NCBI GenBank assembly: GCA_022559845.1 | Contig: CM040117.1 | Span: forward strand, 150,168,732 to 150,232,731 | Reading direction: 5' to 3' | Length of the DNA: 64,000 bases | Origin: Amorphophallus konjac | Lineage: Eukaryota > Streptophyta > Magnoliopsida > Alismatales > Araceae | In this document: one piece after another, positions 45,267 through 56,387 of the stretch | Layout of the letters: each line of letters starts with the position of its first letter | Numbering within the stretch: position 1 is the stretch's first letter | Notes under the pieces: generated by a model | Told to the model about the DNA's origin: nothing | Databases searched by the model: none | The model's input: the letters and a program-made list of their open reading frames with translations, nothing else | Made by a program: the position numbers and the translations under genes

Positions 45267-46691
45267 ATGAGTGAGAGTCCGGTTGCGGCTGACGGTGAGG
45301 GTCAGCCTGCCAGGGCGTTGTCCTTTGCGCAGGCGCTTGCAGCGTCCCTCCGGCCTGCCAAGGTTGCTCTGCCGTTGCGTGCTCCTGCTTTCACTGATGC
45401 AGGAGAGCCAGCGGTTTTCTTCACCAAAGATGAAGTACGCCGCTCTGAGGACCCTTTGCGATGGGCAATTGTGGCGAAGTGCTCTTATGGGAGGCCTTCG
45501 TTTCTTGATATTAAGGCTTGTCTAATGCAGCGTTTTACGCTTCAGAATGATTTCATTCTCAGTATCCTTAACCAGCGTCATTTGCTGTTGCGTTTTGAGT
45601 CGGAAGAAGACTTCATTAAAGTTCTAGTGAGGAAAAGTTTATACATCAAAGGCTTCTTATTCCGTTTCTTCCGGTGGTCAAGCTCCTTTGATTTCAATGC
45701 TGATCCTACGTTGGTTCCGATGTGGGTTGGGTTTCCTGGTTTGTCGGTTAATTTTTTCAATGAGGATTACCTTAAGCTTATTGCCAGTAATCTAGGTTTG
45801 GTTCTTCGTATTCATGATTCCACCTTGGCCTGGACCCAGACAGCGGAGGCTCTGGTTTGTGTGGATTTAGACATTGCTAAACCTATTCCGGGTAGAGTGT
45901 GGATTGGCTGTGGTGCTGGCGAGGGTTTCTGGCAACCTGTTAGGTATCATCGTGTGCCAGAGGTTTGTGCTTTCTGCAAGCGTATCGGTCACTCTGTGGG
46001 GGAACGCAAAAAGAAAGCTAAGATTGCTTCTTCGGGGCCCCATAACTCCCAAAGGCCTCCCTCTCCTTCTGGTCGGCTGCGTCCGGCCAAGGAGTGGAGG
46101 CCTATGGACAAAGGTAAGAAGCCAACTTTGAATGGCCTTTCAGAGTAGGATGTGGTTCAGGTTCACAATTCCTTCGAATGCCTTCAATAGAGCAGTCTGG
46201 TGGGAACTTGTCAGATTGACACTACACCTGCTTTGGTGCCTCCTTCTGAACCAGATTTTAGTATTTCCCCTCGTGAGGTGGAATGTGGTGGGAACGTGCA
46301 TGGGGCTCTGCATGTGATGGTTAGGTCGGCTGTTCAGGAGCCCTTTGTGGAGCCGTCTCCTTCAGCTGCCCAAGTGCCTGGTGCTGATTTCCCACCGACG
46401 CAGAAGGTGGTGGCGGCGGCGTCTCCGATCTCCATCCGACTGTGTACTGAGCAATCTAGGGATATGATATCCTGTCAAGATCCTCCACTGCTCCCTAAGG
46501 AAGGGATCAAGCCTCCTGCCTCTTGTACGGATTCTCCTTCCGTTTCTGTGTTGGCCATGGCCCTTGCCAAGAATGTGTTAATGGTTCAATCCAAAGCAGA
46601 TTTGGCAAATGATGGTTTGCGGAGGGAGGGGGTCCGAACTAGATCTAAAGCCAAGGGCATCGCCGATCCTTCCGATTATGTGTCATCATGA
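45267..46691 (+). pseudogene. LINE ORF1 (DUF4283, RNA-binding gag-like)
   Basis: The apparent ATG at 45267 takes its A from the target duplication, so the true start may be lost. N-terminal half (about 45320-45950) is a DUF4283 domain as in plant L1 ORF1 proteins. A CCHC knuckle begins at about 45967 (CAFCKRIGH) but its last Cys reads Arg. TAG at 46146-46148 and a second stop before 46200 break the frame, which then continues to TGA at 46689-46691. ORF1 proteins coat the LINE RNA. Confidence 0.82.
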
Positions 46692-49600
46692 TTTGCACCT
46701 CTCTATTTTGGAATATTAGAGGCCTTGCTAATTTGGCCTCTAAGCGACACCTAAAGCATTTGATTAGGTCCCAGCACTTAGATTTTCTTGCTATCATGGA
46801 ACCAAAGTTGCCCTTGCTTAAAGCTTCTGCTGCTAGGCATTTGCTAGGGATGGATCACTATGAGGAGGATCTTGAGATGGATTCTAAAATCTGGCTTTTC
46901 TGTAATAATTCCATCAATTTTAATTTGATCTCGAAGTCGTCTCAACAAGTAACTGGTGTGGTTATGAGAGGCAGCGTTGCTATCTGTAGGGTCACTACTG
47001 TTTATGCGGCATGTGATGCCAATGCACACCGGCTTCTGTATGATGACCTTCTTTCTCTGGCCCCATGATGGTATGCCGTGGTTAGTAGGGGGGGACTTCA
47101 ACTGCATTGCGGATTCTACTGAGAAACTAGGTGGCCTCATTCACAATACTACCTCAATGCTGGATTTTAATGCTATGCTATCAGCTTTAGGATTATTGGA
47201 CGCTGGCTTCAGAGGACCTAAATTCACTTGGTCAAATAATAGATTGGGTGGTGCTGCAATTAAAGAACGATTAGACCGAGTGCTTATCAACGTGGCCTGC
47301 CAGGACTCCTTTCCTGGACTTTTCGTCCAACACTTACCTCGTGGCCCCTCCGATCATGCTCCGCTACTCATCAAACATGGTGATACCAGCAAGTGGCCAT
47401 CTCGGTTCATTTTCCAGAAGATGTGGCTGGATCATGAGTCCTTTTTGCAATGCGTTCAGGTAGCCTGGTCTGAAGAGGTAGGTGTTTCCTACAACCCTTT
47501 GCTTACCCTTCAACTTAAACTAAAGGCCACGAAGAAGGCATTACAAGTCTGGAACAAAGAAGTCTTTGGTAAGGTTGAGGATAACTTAAAGCGTGCTGAG
47601 GCCTTGCTTCGGCTTAAGCAGCTTGAATTTGATACCCAGCCTACAAAAGCTAGCAGGTGTGCTCTCTTCGCGGCAAATGCGGATATGCGAAGAATGCTTC
47701 ATCGGCAGGAGGTCTTCTGGTCACAAAATGTGAGGATGCTTTGGCTCGAGGATGGGGATAAAAATACTGCCTTTTATCATGCTATCGTGCAGGGACAACG
47801 TCGAAAGAATTTTATTCACCGACTGCGTGTTGATAACTCTTGGTGTGAGGACCAGGATGAACTACTGTGTGAAGCTGTTCGAATCTTCACGCAATTGCTT
47901 TCGGCTGAGGATCATACCATGCATGATGCTTTGCTTCAGGTCATTCCGTCTTTAGTCACAGACAATCAGAATCATGAGCTAGTCTCCATTCCTTCTGCTA
48001 GTGAAATTAAAGCGGCTGTTTGGAATATGAATGGCAATAGCGCCCCGGGACCAGATGGTTTTTCGGGATTCTTTTACTCTCATTGCTGGGATATCATTGG
48101 TGCTGATGTAGTTGCGGCTATCCAAAGTTTTTTTACTGGCATCCCTATGCCGAAGGGGATCACTTCAAGCATCATTGCCTTGATTCCAAAGATTGATTGC
48201 CCCTCGCACTTTGGGGATTTCCGCCCCATTAGTTTGTGCAACTTCAGCTATAAAATTATCTCCCATATCATCACTGTAAGATTAAGCTCTGTGTTGCCGG
48301 GAATCATTTCTGCTGAGCAAGGCGCATTCGTGAAGGGCAGGAACATTATTGATAACCTGGCCTTCTCAAGGCAATTGCTTGCTGATCTTGGCAGGAAGGT
48401 CCGTAGGCATAACGTTGTTGTCAAGTTGGACATGATGAAGGCCTATGATCAGGTGGAGTGGGACTTTCTCCTTGCGGTTCTCCGGAGGTTTGGCTTCTGC
48501 AACAGATTCCTTTCACTAACTGCTATGCTGATCTCCAACTATAGGTTTTCTGTCCTATTCAATGGATCCTTAGCTGGTTACTTCCGATCCAGCCGTGGCC
48601 TCAGACAGGGAGACCCGATTGCTCCTGCACTTTTCATCATCATGGAGGAAGCGCTAAGCCGAGGTCTGAAGAAGATGTGCAGCGATGGCCTCCTGGTGCC
48701 TTACTCAGGACCCAGGGGGTGCCCGGCCATAACACACCTCTTATATGCGGACGATACCCTTCTTTTCCTCAATGGTCATGCTACCAACATCCGCAGGGTA
48801 ATGACTTTCTTGAAAGATTATGAGCAATCCTCTGGGCAGAAAATAAACACTTCTAAAAGTTGTTATCTAATCGCTGCTAATGCTCCGGCGAGAGTGGCGT
48901 CCACAATCTCGGGTCTCACTGGTTTCCGCCAACAGCATGGTGCTCTCACTTACCTTGGCGTCCCGATCAGGCAAGGGAGAAGTCTTGTGGTGGACTTCAA
49001 ACCGCTCATTGATAAGTTAAATGAAAAAATTTCCTCCTGGAAATCTCAGCTTTTATCTCAAGCTGGCCGGATAACACTCATCAACTCTGTGTTGTCTTCT
49101 TTTCCGATATATTTGGCAGCTGCCATCTCTATCCCCAAAAGCATCATTCGCTATTTTGAGCCCCTTTGTGCGAGTTTCTTCTGGGGTGGCACTGATAGGG
49201 GCTCCCGTCGACATTGGGTCCACTGGGTTATTGTCCAGAAGCCTGTAGCTGAGGGTGGTTTAGGAGTTCGAAGTCTCTAGCATGTCCAGTTTTCTATGGC
49301 GGTGAAGCTAGCTTGGTCTCCCCTCCAGGGCTCTTCTTTTTGGGCTGATTACGCACTGCGTCGCTTCCATCTGGACAAAGGGTCTGAGCTTTGTGCACCT
49401 AAACTGCACGGCGTCTCCAGGAATACTTTCCGCACAGCATATGACTTGGTTATCTCAAATACCCGGTGGATTGTTGGTAATGGCAGGCGAGTGAATTTTC
49501 TGAATGATTCGTGGATTGGTGACCGTCCGCTGTGCCATTTCTTGCCGACCAATTATCAGACACCGCCACTGATAGTCCGTGATGTTCTTACTGACGTGGC

Positions 49601-50810
49601 CCATCCTATGCGTAGTTTTCTTCATGACGCTCTCAGCCTTGATGGCATCCATCTATCGGAATTTGAAGACATTTGCATCTGGTCGCCTTCCGCCTCTGGT
49701 GCCTTCACTCTGAAATCGGCTTATGAGCAGCTTCGGCCGAAAGGCATCAGACGAACTCCTTTGACCCATCTGTGGAGCAAGCATTTCCAAAGGTGAGCTT
49801 CCTTGTTTTCTTGGAAGGTTTTATATAGAGCGGTTCATGTTGATGCTCGGGTTGCGGACAGTGGCGTTGCTATGGTATCTCGCTGCAGTTGCTGCATGCT
49901 CCCGTGTGCTGAGGATCTAGATCACCTTTTCCTGAAAAGTGACCTGGCTGTCCCCATGTGGAACTGGGCAAGTTCCTTCCTTGATATTCCTCTTCGAGCT
50001 CACCATCATATCACTCAGCGCATTTGGGATCTCCTCACCAGCTACAGCCTCCTATCTCCGTATGGTTATGTTGTTACTTATGCCTCTATCCTGATTATAT
50101 GGGAGGTCTGGAAGGCGAGGTGCAAGATGCGCTATGAGAGTCTCTGCAACAACTCTGTGCACCGCATTCACAATATTCAGTTCCAGATTAATGCTGCCCT
50201 TGCTAAGCAGACCTTCAAATAGCACCCCACAGACCAGCAGCTCTTGCTTCTTTCAGATCTAGGATTTAGGAGCAGGTTCCCTCCTCGGATTGTCAAGCTT
50301 GTTCGATGGATCCCGCCTGATCAGGGACTTGTCTTGAATGTCGACGGTGCTAGCAAAGGAAACCCTGGGCCCTGTGGTGGTGGTGGATGTATTCGGGATA
50401 GCAGAGGGAAGCTTGTACTGGCTTTCTCCTTTTTCTATGGTGTGGGCAGCTGCCTGGTAGTGGAAACCCAGGCTATGTGCGATGGAATCCCCCTTGCCAA
50501 TGAACATGGTCTCTCCTTGTCTGGTATCCGCACTGACTCTGCGGCCTTAGCCACCTCCCTGTGCCTGCCTAGGGCCGAAGTGGATTGGGTCTCGTTACGG
50601 TGGTGGCGTGAAATTAATCAGCATCTCACTCGCAATGGCGTCAACGTCTCCCATGTCTACCGTGAAGCTAACCGTGTCGCGGATGCCTTAGCGTCGTTTG
50701 CCTGCCACATCAAACACAACACAGTCTTTCATTCCCCAACTGCTCTACCTAGGGCATGCTTTAGGTCTTTGATTACTGATCAGATGGGCTTAGTCTCACT
50801 GCGTCTGTAG
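46688..50810 (+). pseudogene. LINE ORF2: endonuclease, reverse transcriptase, zf-RVT, RNase H
   Basis: Its ATG overlaps the ORF1 stop (ATGA at 46688-46691). Endonuclease: 46688-47370 (WNIRG, GGDFNCI, RLDRVL, PSDHAPL) with a frameshift near 47065. RT: about 48020-48900 (GPDGFSG, RPISLCNF, LDMMKAYD, GLRQGDP, and an intact YADD). Stops at 49278, 49794 and 50220 split the rest. A zf-RVT-like segment is at about 49690-50000. RNase H is at 50320-50710 with VDGAS, ETQA, TDSAAL and ADALA. ORF2 nicks the target DNA and copies the RNA onto it. Confidence 0.9.
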
Positions 50811-50941
50811 GTTGGGGCACTTCTTCCCCTCCTTTTGCTCTTGCAGGGGTATGCCCCGGTGATGTTGTACAACCTTCCATTTTTTTAATATATAAATACC
50901 TGGCACATACTCCAGTATGTGACCATTAATTTAAAAAAAAA
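50811..50941 (+). other. LINE 3' UTR and poly-A tail
   Basis: A short T-rich 3' region with TATATAAATA, ending in about nine A before the target duplication. Confidence 0.8.
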
Positions 50942-50942
50942 A

Positions 50943-52819
50943 GGTCTATCTTAGAGAAATATTCTTCTCCTGAAAGCTGATCGAAGAGCTCATCATTACG
51001 TGGTAATGGATACTTGTTTTTAATTGTAAGCTGATTCAGTCGCCGGTAATCGATGCATAGCCTGAGAGAACCATCCTTCTTTTTGACAAATAGAACAGGC
51101 GCACCCCACGGGGATGTGCTAGGTCTGATGAAGCCATTATCCAGAAGTTCTTGCAACTGCTTCTTCAATTCCTTAAGCTCTGTGGGGGACATCCTGTAAG
51201 GGGCTATAGAAACAGGTGTTGCTCCTGGAATGAGTTCAATAGTGAAGTTCACTTCCCTCTCGGGCGGTAAACTAGGTAATTCAGATGGAAACACGTCTGG
51301 TAACTCATTTACAATAGGGATGTCCGCTAAGATAATCTCCTTGGATTCAGCAATAATGACAGAAGCAAGAAAAGCTTCACATCCTTGCGAGATAAGTTTA
51401 CAAGCGTGAAGAGAAGATATGATAGTAGGATACTTCTTGTACTTGATGCCAAGAAAAGAGAATCTCGGAAGACCGGGCTTTCGAAAGGATATAATCCTAT
51501 TTCGGCAATTGATATAAGCATCATGATCTACAAGCCAATCTACCCCTAAAATGGCATCATAACCTTTCATGTTAAGGCATACTAAGTTTGCGGGGAGATT
51601 GTGACCCTCTACTATCACTTCGCTATCAAGATAATAGTCGGTAAGCTTTGTTCCAGAACCTAAGGGTGTGGAAATAGCAAGATCTGAAGGTAAGGGAACT
51701 GATGCGATTGGTAATGTTTTAGCAAAAGTAGTGGAGATAAAAGAATGAGAGGCACTAGTATCAAATAGCACAAATGTAGGACGAGAACAGATTTGAAGAG
51801 TACCTTCCATAAGCCCATCATCCCTGGGCGCTTCCTCTTCTTCTAGAACAGCATTGAGGCGAGCCTGCCTCCTGTGTCCATTACCAGATGACTGGTCCTT
51901 CATAAGGGGGGCATTCCGGCATGTGATGCTCCCGGCTTCAACAACGTAAACAAGCGCCAAGGCGCTTCCAACACTCCTCAGCCGAATAGCCGAATTTTTC
52001 ACAAAATGTGCAAGCCGTGGCGACCTGCTCCGTCTCCTCCTTGACTTTCTTTTGCTTATGGGAACTTTCACCATTCCCATTCCTGGATCTCTTCTGACTA
52101 TCACGGCTCTTGTAAGGCTCCGTGATGCTGAACTTTTCTTTCTTATAACGCCGATCTGAGCGTCGGCTTGATTCTTCTCCTTTCTCTTTCATTTTTTCAA
52201 CCTTCTCTAAGGTCCTTTCACATAAATATGCTCGCTGAACCATCTCCACATAATTACGGATGTTTTGGATCCCGAGCTGCTGGATGAATACGGGACGTAA
52301 CCCGTCCATAAATCGATTCGCCTTTAATAAATCAGTACTGATTAGATGTGATGCATACGGTGCTAGCCTTGAGAATTGTAGTTCATATTCGGCAACCGTC
52401 ATCATTCCTTGCCGAAGAGTGGTGAACTCCATAGCCTTTCGTTCCTTTACGTGCTCCGAAAAGTACTTGGCACGGAATAGGGTAAGAAAACCGTCCCATG
52501 TATGAGGTGCATCGACCGGAGGTGCCGGAACTGACTTCCACCATGTGCGAGCATCTTTGTTAAGTTGAAAGGTTGCGAGACGCACCTTCTCCTGATCGGT
52601 GCATTGGATAACATCAAATATACGATTCATTTCGTCTATCCAGTTTTCTGCCTCGTCGGGATTAGAAGAACCATAGAATCGCGGAGGATTTAAACTCTAG
52701 AAATTGAGATGTTGGTCACCAGCCCTTGCCCCTGTGCCACCTTGCGTTATGGTTTGCAATGCCTGAGTAACGCCGGCAACTGTTTGTTGCATGCCATCCC
52801 AATCTACACGATGAGCCAT
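50943..52819 (-). pseudogene. gag-pol: Element A gag, protease and RT start
   Basis: ATG at 52819. TAG at 52697-52699 interrupts gag; capsid is at about 52630-52200 (TWWKSVPAP, YFSEHVKERKAMEF). The zinc knuckle region (about 52010-51940) is incomplete, with a frame change to the 52104-50926 frame. Protease (about 51780-51480) has [11 protein letters not shown], so the DTG triad reads DTS, and ILGVDWL. RT starts at about 51200 ([24 protein letters not shown]), and the frame stops at the LINE junction after YFSKIDL. The rest lies at 45255 and below. Confidence 0.85.
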
Positions 52820-53031
52820 TCGTAAGATAAGGTACCTGAGAAAATAACAACTTGTTATTTCTCATGAAATTGGAATGAAAAAAAACCAATCTTAAAGCTA
52901 ATTAATTATCTTATCCCGGGCTCTACCCAATTCTCACATGGGTATGGAAATTTCTTCCTTAGTTCATAGGTGTCCTTAAACCTTAGACTTTTCCTATGAC
53001 ATGACCCTTCTTCCTAAGTCCTGAGACTTAG
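52820..53031 (-). other. Element A 5' leader
   Basis: About 0.2 kb of untranslated sequence between primer-binding site and gag ATG. No gene. Confidence 0.7.
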
Positions 53032-53043
53032 GCTCTGATACCA
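53032..53043 (-). promoter_or_regulatory. Primer-binding site of element A
   Basis: The minus strand reads TGGTATCAGAGC, 7 bases from the LTR at 53051; initiator-Met tRNA type. Confidence 0.85.
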
Positions 53044-53050
53044 ACTTAAC

Positions 53051-56000
53051 TATCATGCCCCGAGCCTTTATTACAGCGGAAGACTAACTCGGGGAGCGCG
53101 GACAGCCGGCATGGTAAGTCTCTTGCAAGCAAGAATGATCAGAGCGTAAGACAATCACACACATAAATGCAATTGCACAATATTTACTCAAACTCTAACT
53201 TTATTTCATAATAATCAAGTATTCAAATACAACCACTAATTCAACTTATTCCAATCTATCAGACTAAAGAAATAGGAAAATTACATAGACTAAATCTAAA
53301 CAATATAGACCTTCCTAAGTCTTCACTCTCATCTTGACAATACTTTCATTCGCTCTCGGACCCGCTACTTGTATAACCCGAATCCGAATTCGAATCACTT
53401 CTATCTCCTGAAAAGATTAGAAATAGGTAATGAGCACACTTGCTCAGTAGGTATCTTCGCATCAACATGAAGGCACTATTAAAGTAATTAATAATTTAGC
53501 TCTAAATAATAAGGTAAAAATCATGCGAATGCGATCAATCACGCGATTAAATCAAAGTAACAAGATGATTAAGTAAGTTAGAATGAGAGCAAGTACGAAC
53601 TAGCAAGAATGTAACAAGAACATGATATTGGCCTTTCATGAACAAGAATGTATCGAGAATGTACTAGCAAGTCACATAATCATCACTCTAGTATCTTTTG
53701 CTGATGAGCAAGTACTTCGTGAATTTCTGTGGAATATCAAGCAAGAAAGTCATGTACAAGAATGTCAGGTCATGCTGTATTGTGGATTTTCACTTATTTA
53801 TAGAGAAAGTACTCCCAGCGCAATGCGACGCCAGTAGCATCATACCCCATGGTTTATAATAATATGTTTCCGACAATCAGCCGAGGGACTAGCATAGAGC
53901 CCTTGAACACAATCAGTGCTCGATCGCATCTTCAAGTATAAATCAAGCTTTTTCCACACATGTAACAATAAAGTATGGCCAAGAATGTAATAAGTTCAAT
54001 AAGCTCATGTTAACAATAATTCAATGAATGAATGCTTTAATAAGAATCATGAGAGATCAAGAATGACTTAATCAAGGTTATGCTTATGGAAATAAATTGG
54101 CAGTATAACGGTACATTCTTTATTTTCCATTCATTCTTTTAGGTTTCTTGATCAATATGATAAGTTCTAGACCATCAATAGTCCATCTAGAAACCTTGGA
54201 ATATCACCCTTGGTCCACCTTGGGTTAAAATACTCAAGTAGTGTGACGGTCGTGTACTGGGCTGTTACATGATGTGACGTTCCAATATTGGGCCGTTACA
54301 TTAGCCTAAATCCAGAACCAAGAAATCGGACTCAGTTGAATGTGACGGTCGTATATTGGGCCGTTACTTGTGCTTGACGGTCCAACATAGAGCCGTTACA
54401 TTACTGATAACCAAAAACATTGATAGTGTAATCTAATCAATGGGCTTTAATGGTACAACCAACTCGACGTCCTAGTGGGAATCCCAGGCTCACGGAGAAT
54501 TACGGAGGCCTTGAAACGAGATTTCTTAGTCCATTGGAAGGAATATCCAATAGAGAGGTCCTCATGTCCAAGAATAATGTCCCTATAGTGCAATGTGAAC
54601 TAATGGACAACATACCGGAATATGCGCCATATACTTAAAGAAATGACTCTATTGATAAAGAGAACGTGTAACGATGTGAAACCATGAGAAAACTCTGTCA
54701 ATACAACATTTAGAAAATCATGATTTAAATACAAAACTATAGAATTTTGGCACATAAAATTAACATTACTTAAAATAACATAAGACACATTAATCATACA
54801 ATTTGATTATGAATCAGTAAGTAAACTTGAAGTCATGATAACATGTCCAACTTAGCTATCTAAGCTTATTTATAAGTAAACTTAACCGGTTATTATTCTG
54901 CCTTAGGCTGCCAGAACACAGGGGTCTGACGGTCTAGGATAGGCGCGTTACAGTGCTTGTGACGGTTTATCGAGGAGTCGTTACAGTGGTGTAATGCTCC
55001 TGCTAGGGTGCGTCAGAGAGAATAGAACAATAAAACACAATAGGGTGTGACGGTCTATCGTAAGGCCGTTACATTTATGTGACGGTTTTACGTTGGTGCG
55101 TCAAAGAATCTGCTGGTAGTAAACTAAGTAAAGGTTTATGAAAACATAACATGTCTGGAAATCAAAATACTACCACTGTCCTAGTCATGATAACGCAGTA
55201 TAGGTCAACTATATGCATTTGTTTAGTGAATAGACAGGATAATATCTTTTAACTTCCATTTAGGGCTAAGAGATGCATGAATGTATAGAACTATTAGATC
55301 ATGAAATTCTTAGTCTAGAATACATGAAATCAAGCACAACCAGATGGATTTTATTCCTAACAAGTTATTTTTACCAATCATGAGATAACCTACCTCTTCT
55401 AAAACCTTTAAACTTCGAATTTGATGCTAGGTGCTACCCTTTGTCCCTTGTACTTCTTGTGATAAATCAGCAACTTCAATCTGCTCTATTTCCTCAGCCG
55501 CTTGATCTAAGGATGTGAAATTTTGAGAGTAAGAAGATAAAACTATTGGGAACAAAAAGTTCTAAAGGATTGAACTCTAATTACCTCGTTTAGACGTCAT
55601 AATATCTGGATCTTCAGGGAACTTGCGTTCAAATTCTTGGGTTGCTAAGGTTGAATCAGCAACTTTGGAAGCTTCTATCTCCTTGGTTGCTTGATCTCCT
55701 AGCACAAAATTTGGAGAGCTATTAGTCTAATGCATTATAAATAAAAAGTCGTAAGGAACTTACCCAAAATTATGACTCCTTACCTTGATTCTTCACGAGC
55801 CAAAAGTAAGGGTCGCTCAGTTCAGAACTAGGTCCTATTTATAGGGTTTTGAAGATTAGATCGATTTTAGAGTCCTTAATTTTCCAGAACCTAATTCCTA
55901 AGAGTCCTTAGTAATGTTATAAGCTCTCCCAAGTCGATCTCTTGTAGATAAGATCCCAAAGTTCTAATCTTTTTGCTCGTTCTTCCTTTCACGGAACTAA

Positions 56001-56382
56001 CAGAGTGTAACGCATCCAGCCTGGTGCGTTACAAGGCTGTGGCGGTCGCCCGATAGACCGTTACATTCAACGTATATAGAGTTTCAATTTCAAAACTCTT
56101 TTATTCGTTTATCCACATAATTATCTTATATAAATAGTATTTATCCTCAAAATACGTGAATAAGCTAATTACCCTTCTAGAATATGGGCCAAACTTGATG
56201 GGCTTGGTCCATTAACCTTTTGGATTATCTTTAAATATGCTAGGCTAATTATTTAACCTAATTGGGCCTTAGAATAACTTATTGATCCAATATTCTATTT
56301 ATTAATTTATTTAAGCTTTTATAAATTCCAGAAAATAATTAAATATTCCTAAAATAATTTATAAAAATTCTATGGTCTTACA
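53051..56382 (-). repeat. Element A 5' LTR, intact (3332 bp)
   Basis: Minus strand TGTAAGACC at 56382 to 53051. The plus-strand end reads TATCATGCCCC against TGTCACGCCCC in the other LTR, so the terminal dinucleotide is mutated. TATA-like boxes on the minus strand at 55836-55843 and 53795-53802. Contains the dyad array. Divergence from the 3' LTR is greater than for the nested elements, as expected for the older insertion. Confidence 0.92.
54243..56067. repeat. Array of inverted-repeat units with about 32-bp spacing (A, 5' LTR)
   Basis: Units start at 54243, 54274, 54342, 54374, 54926, 54959, 54991, 55047, 55079, 56007 and 56039: pairs or triplets 31-33 bp apart. The consensus is TGTGACGGTC - spacer - GGCCGTTACA. 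Confidence 0.88.
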
Positions 56383-56387
56383 AGCCT

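Larger units (their letters stand above)
45268..50941 (+). mobile_element. L1-type LINE inserted in element A RT
   Basis: Both sides have the 12-bp duplication AGGTCTATCTTA (45256-45267 and 50942-50953). A short poly-A (50933-50941) ends the element. It encodes ORF1 and ORF2 in the normal order. It begins at or very near the ORF1 start with no 5' UTR, so it is 5'-truncated. Confidence 0.93.
13285..56382 (-). mobile_element. Element A: Tekay/Del-type chromovirus with three nested insertions
   Basis: Minus-strand Gypsy element flanked by AGCCT duplications in H. Its 5' LTR (53051-56382) is whole. Its 3' LTR is in three pieces (13285-14294, 28857-30899, 42399-42680), together about 3335 bp. The internal region 42681-53050 holds gag-pol with a C-terminal chromodomain typical of Tekay/Del, cut by a LINE. 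A primer-binding site and polypurine tract are present. Without insertions its length would be about 11.4 kb. Gag, protease, RT region and integrase all carry stops or altered key residues. Confidence 0.9.

Noticed and set aside
42657..52819. Endogenous pararetrovirus in place of an LTR element
   Set aside because: Integrase with chromodomain, LTRs, primer-binding site, polypurine tract and target duplication are all present; no movement or coat protein motif is seen.
54243..56067. CRISPR-like array because of units of about 30 bp with even spacing
   Set aside because: Units are inverted repeats inside a plant LTR, they are degenerate, spaced in small clusters, and duplicated in the other LTR. 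There are no cas genes.
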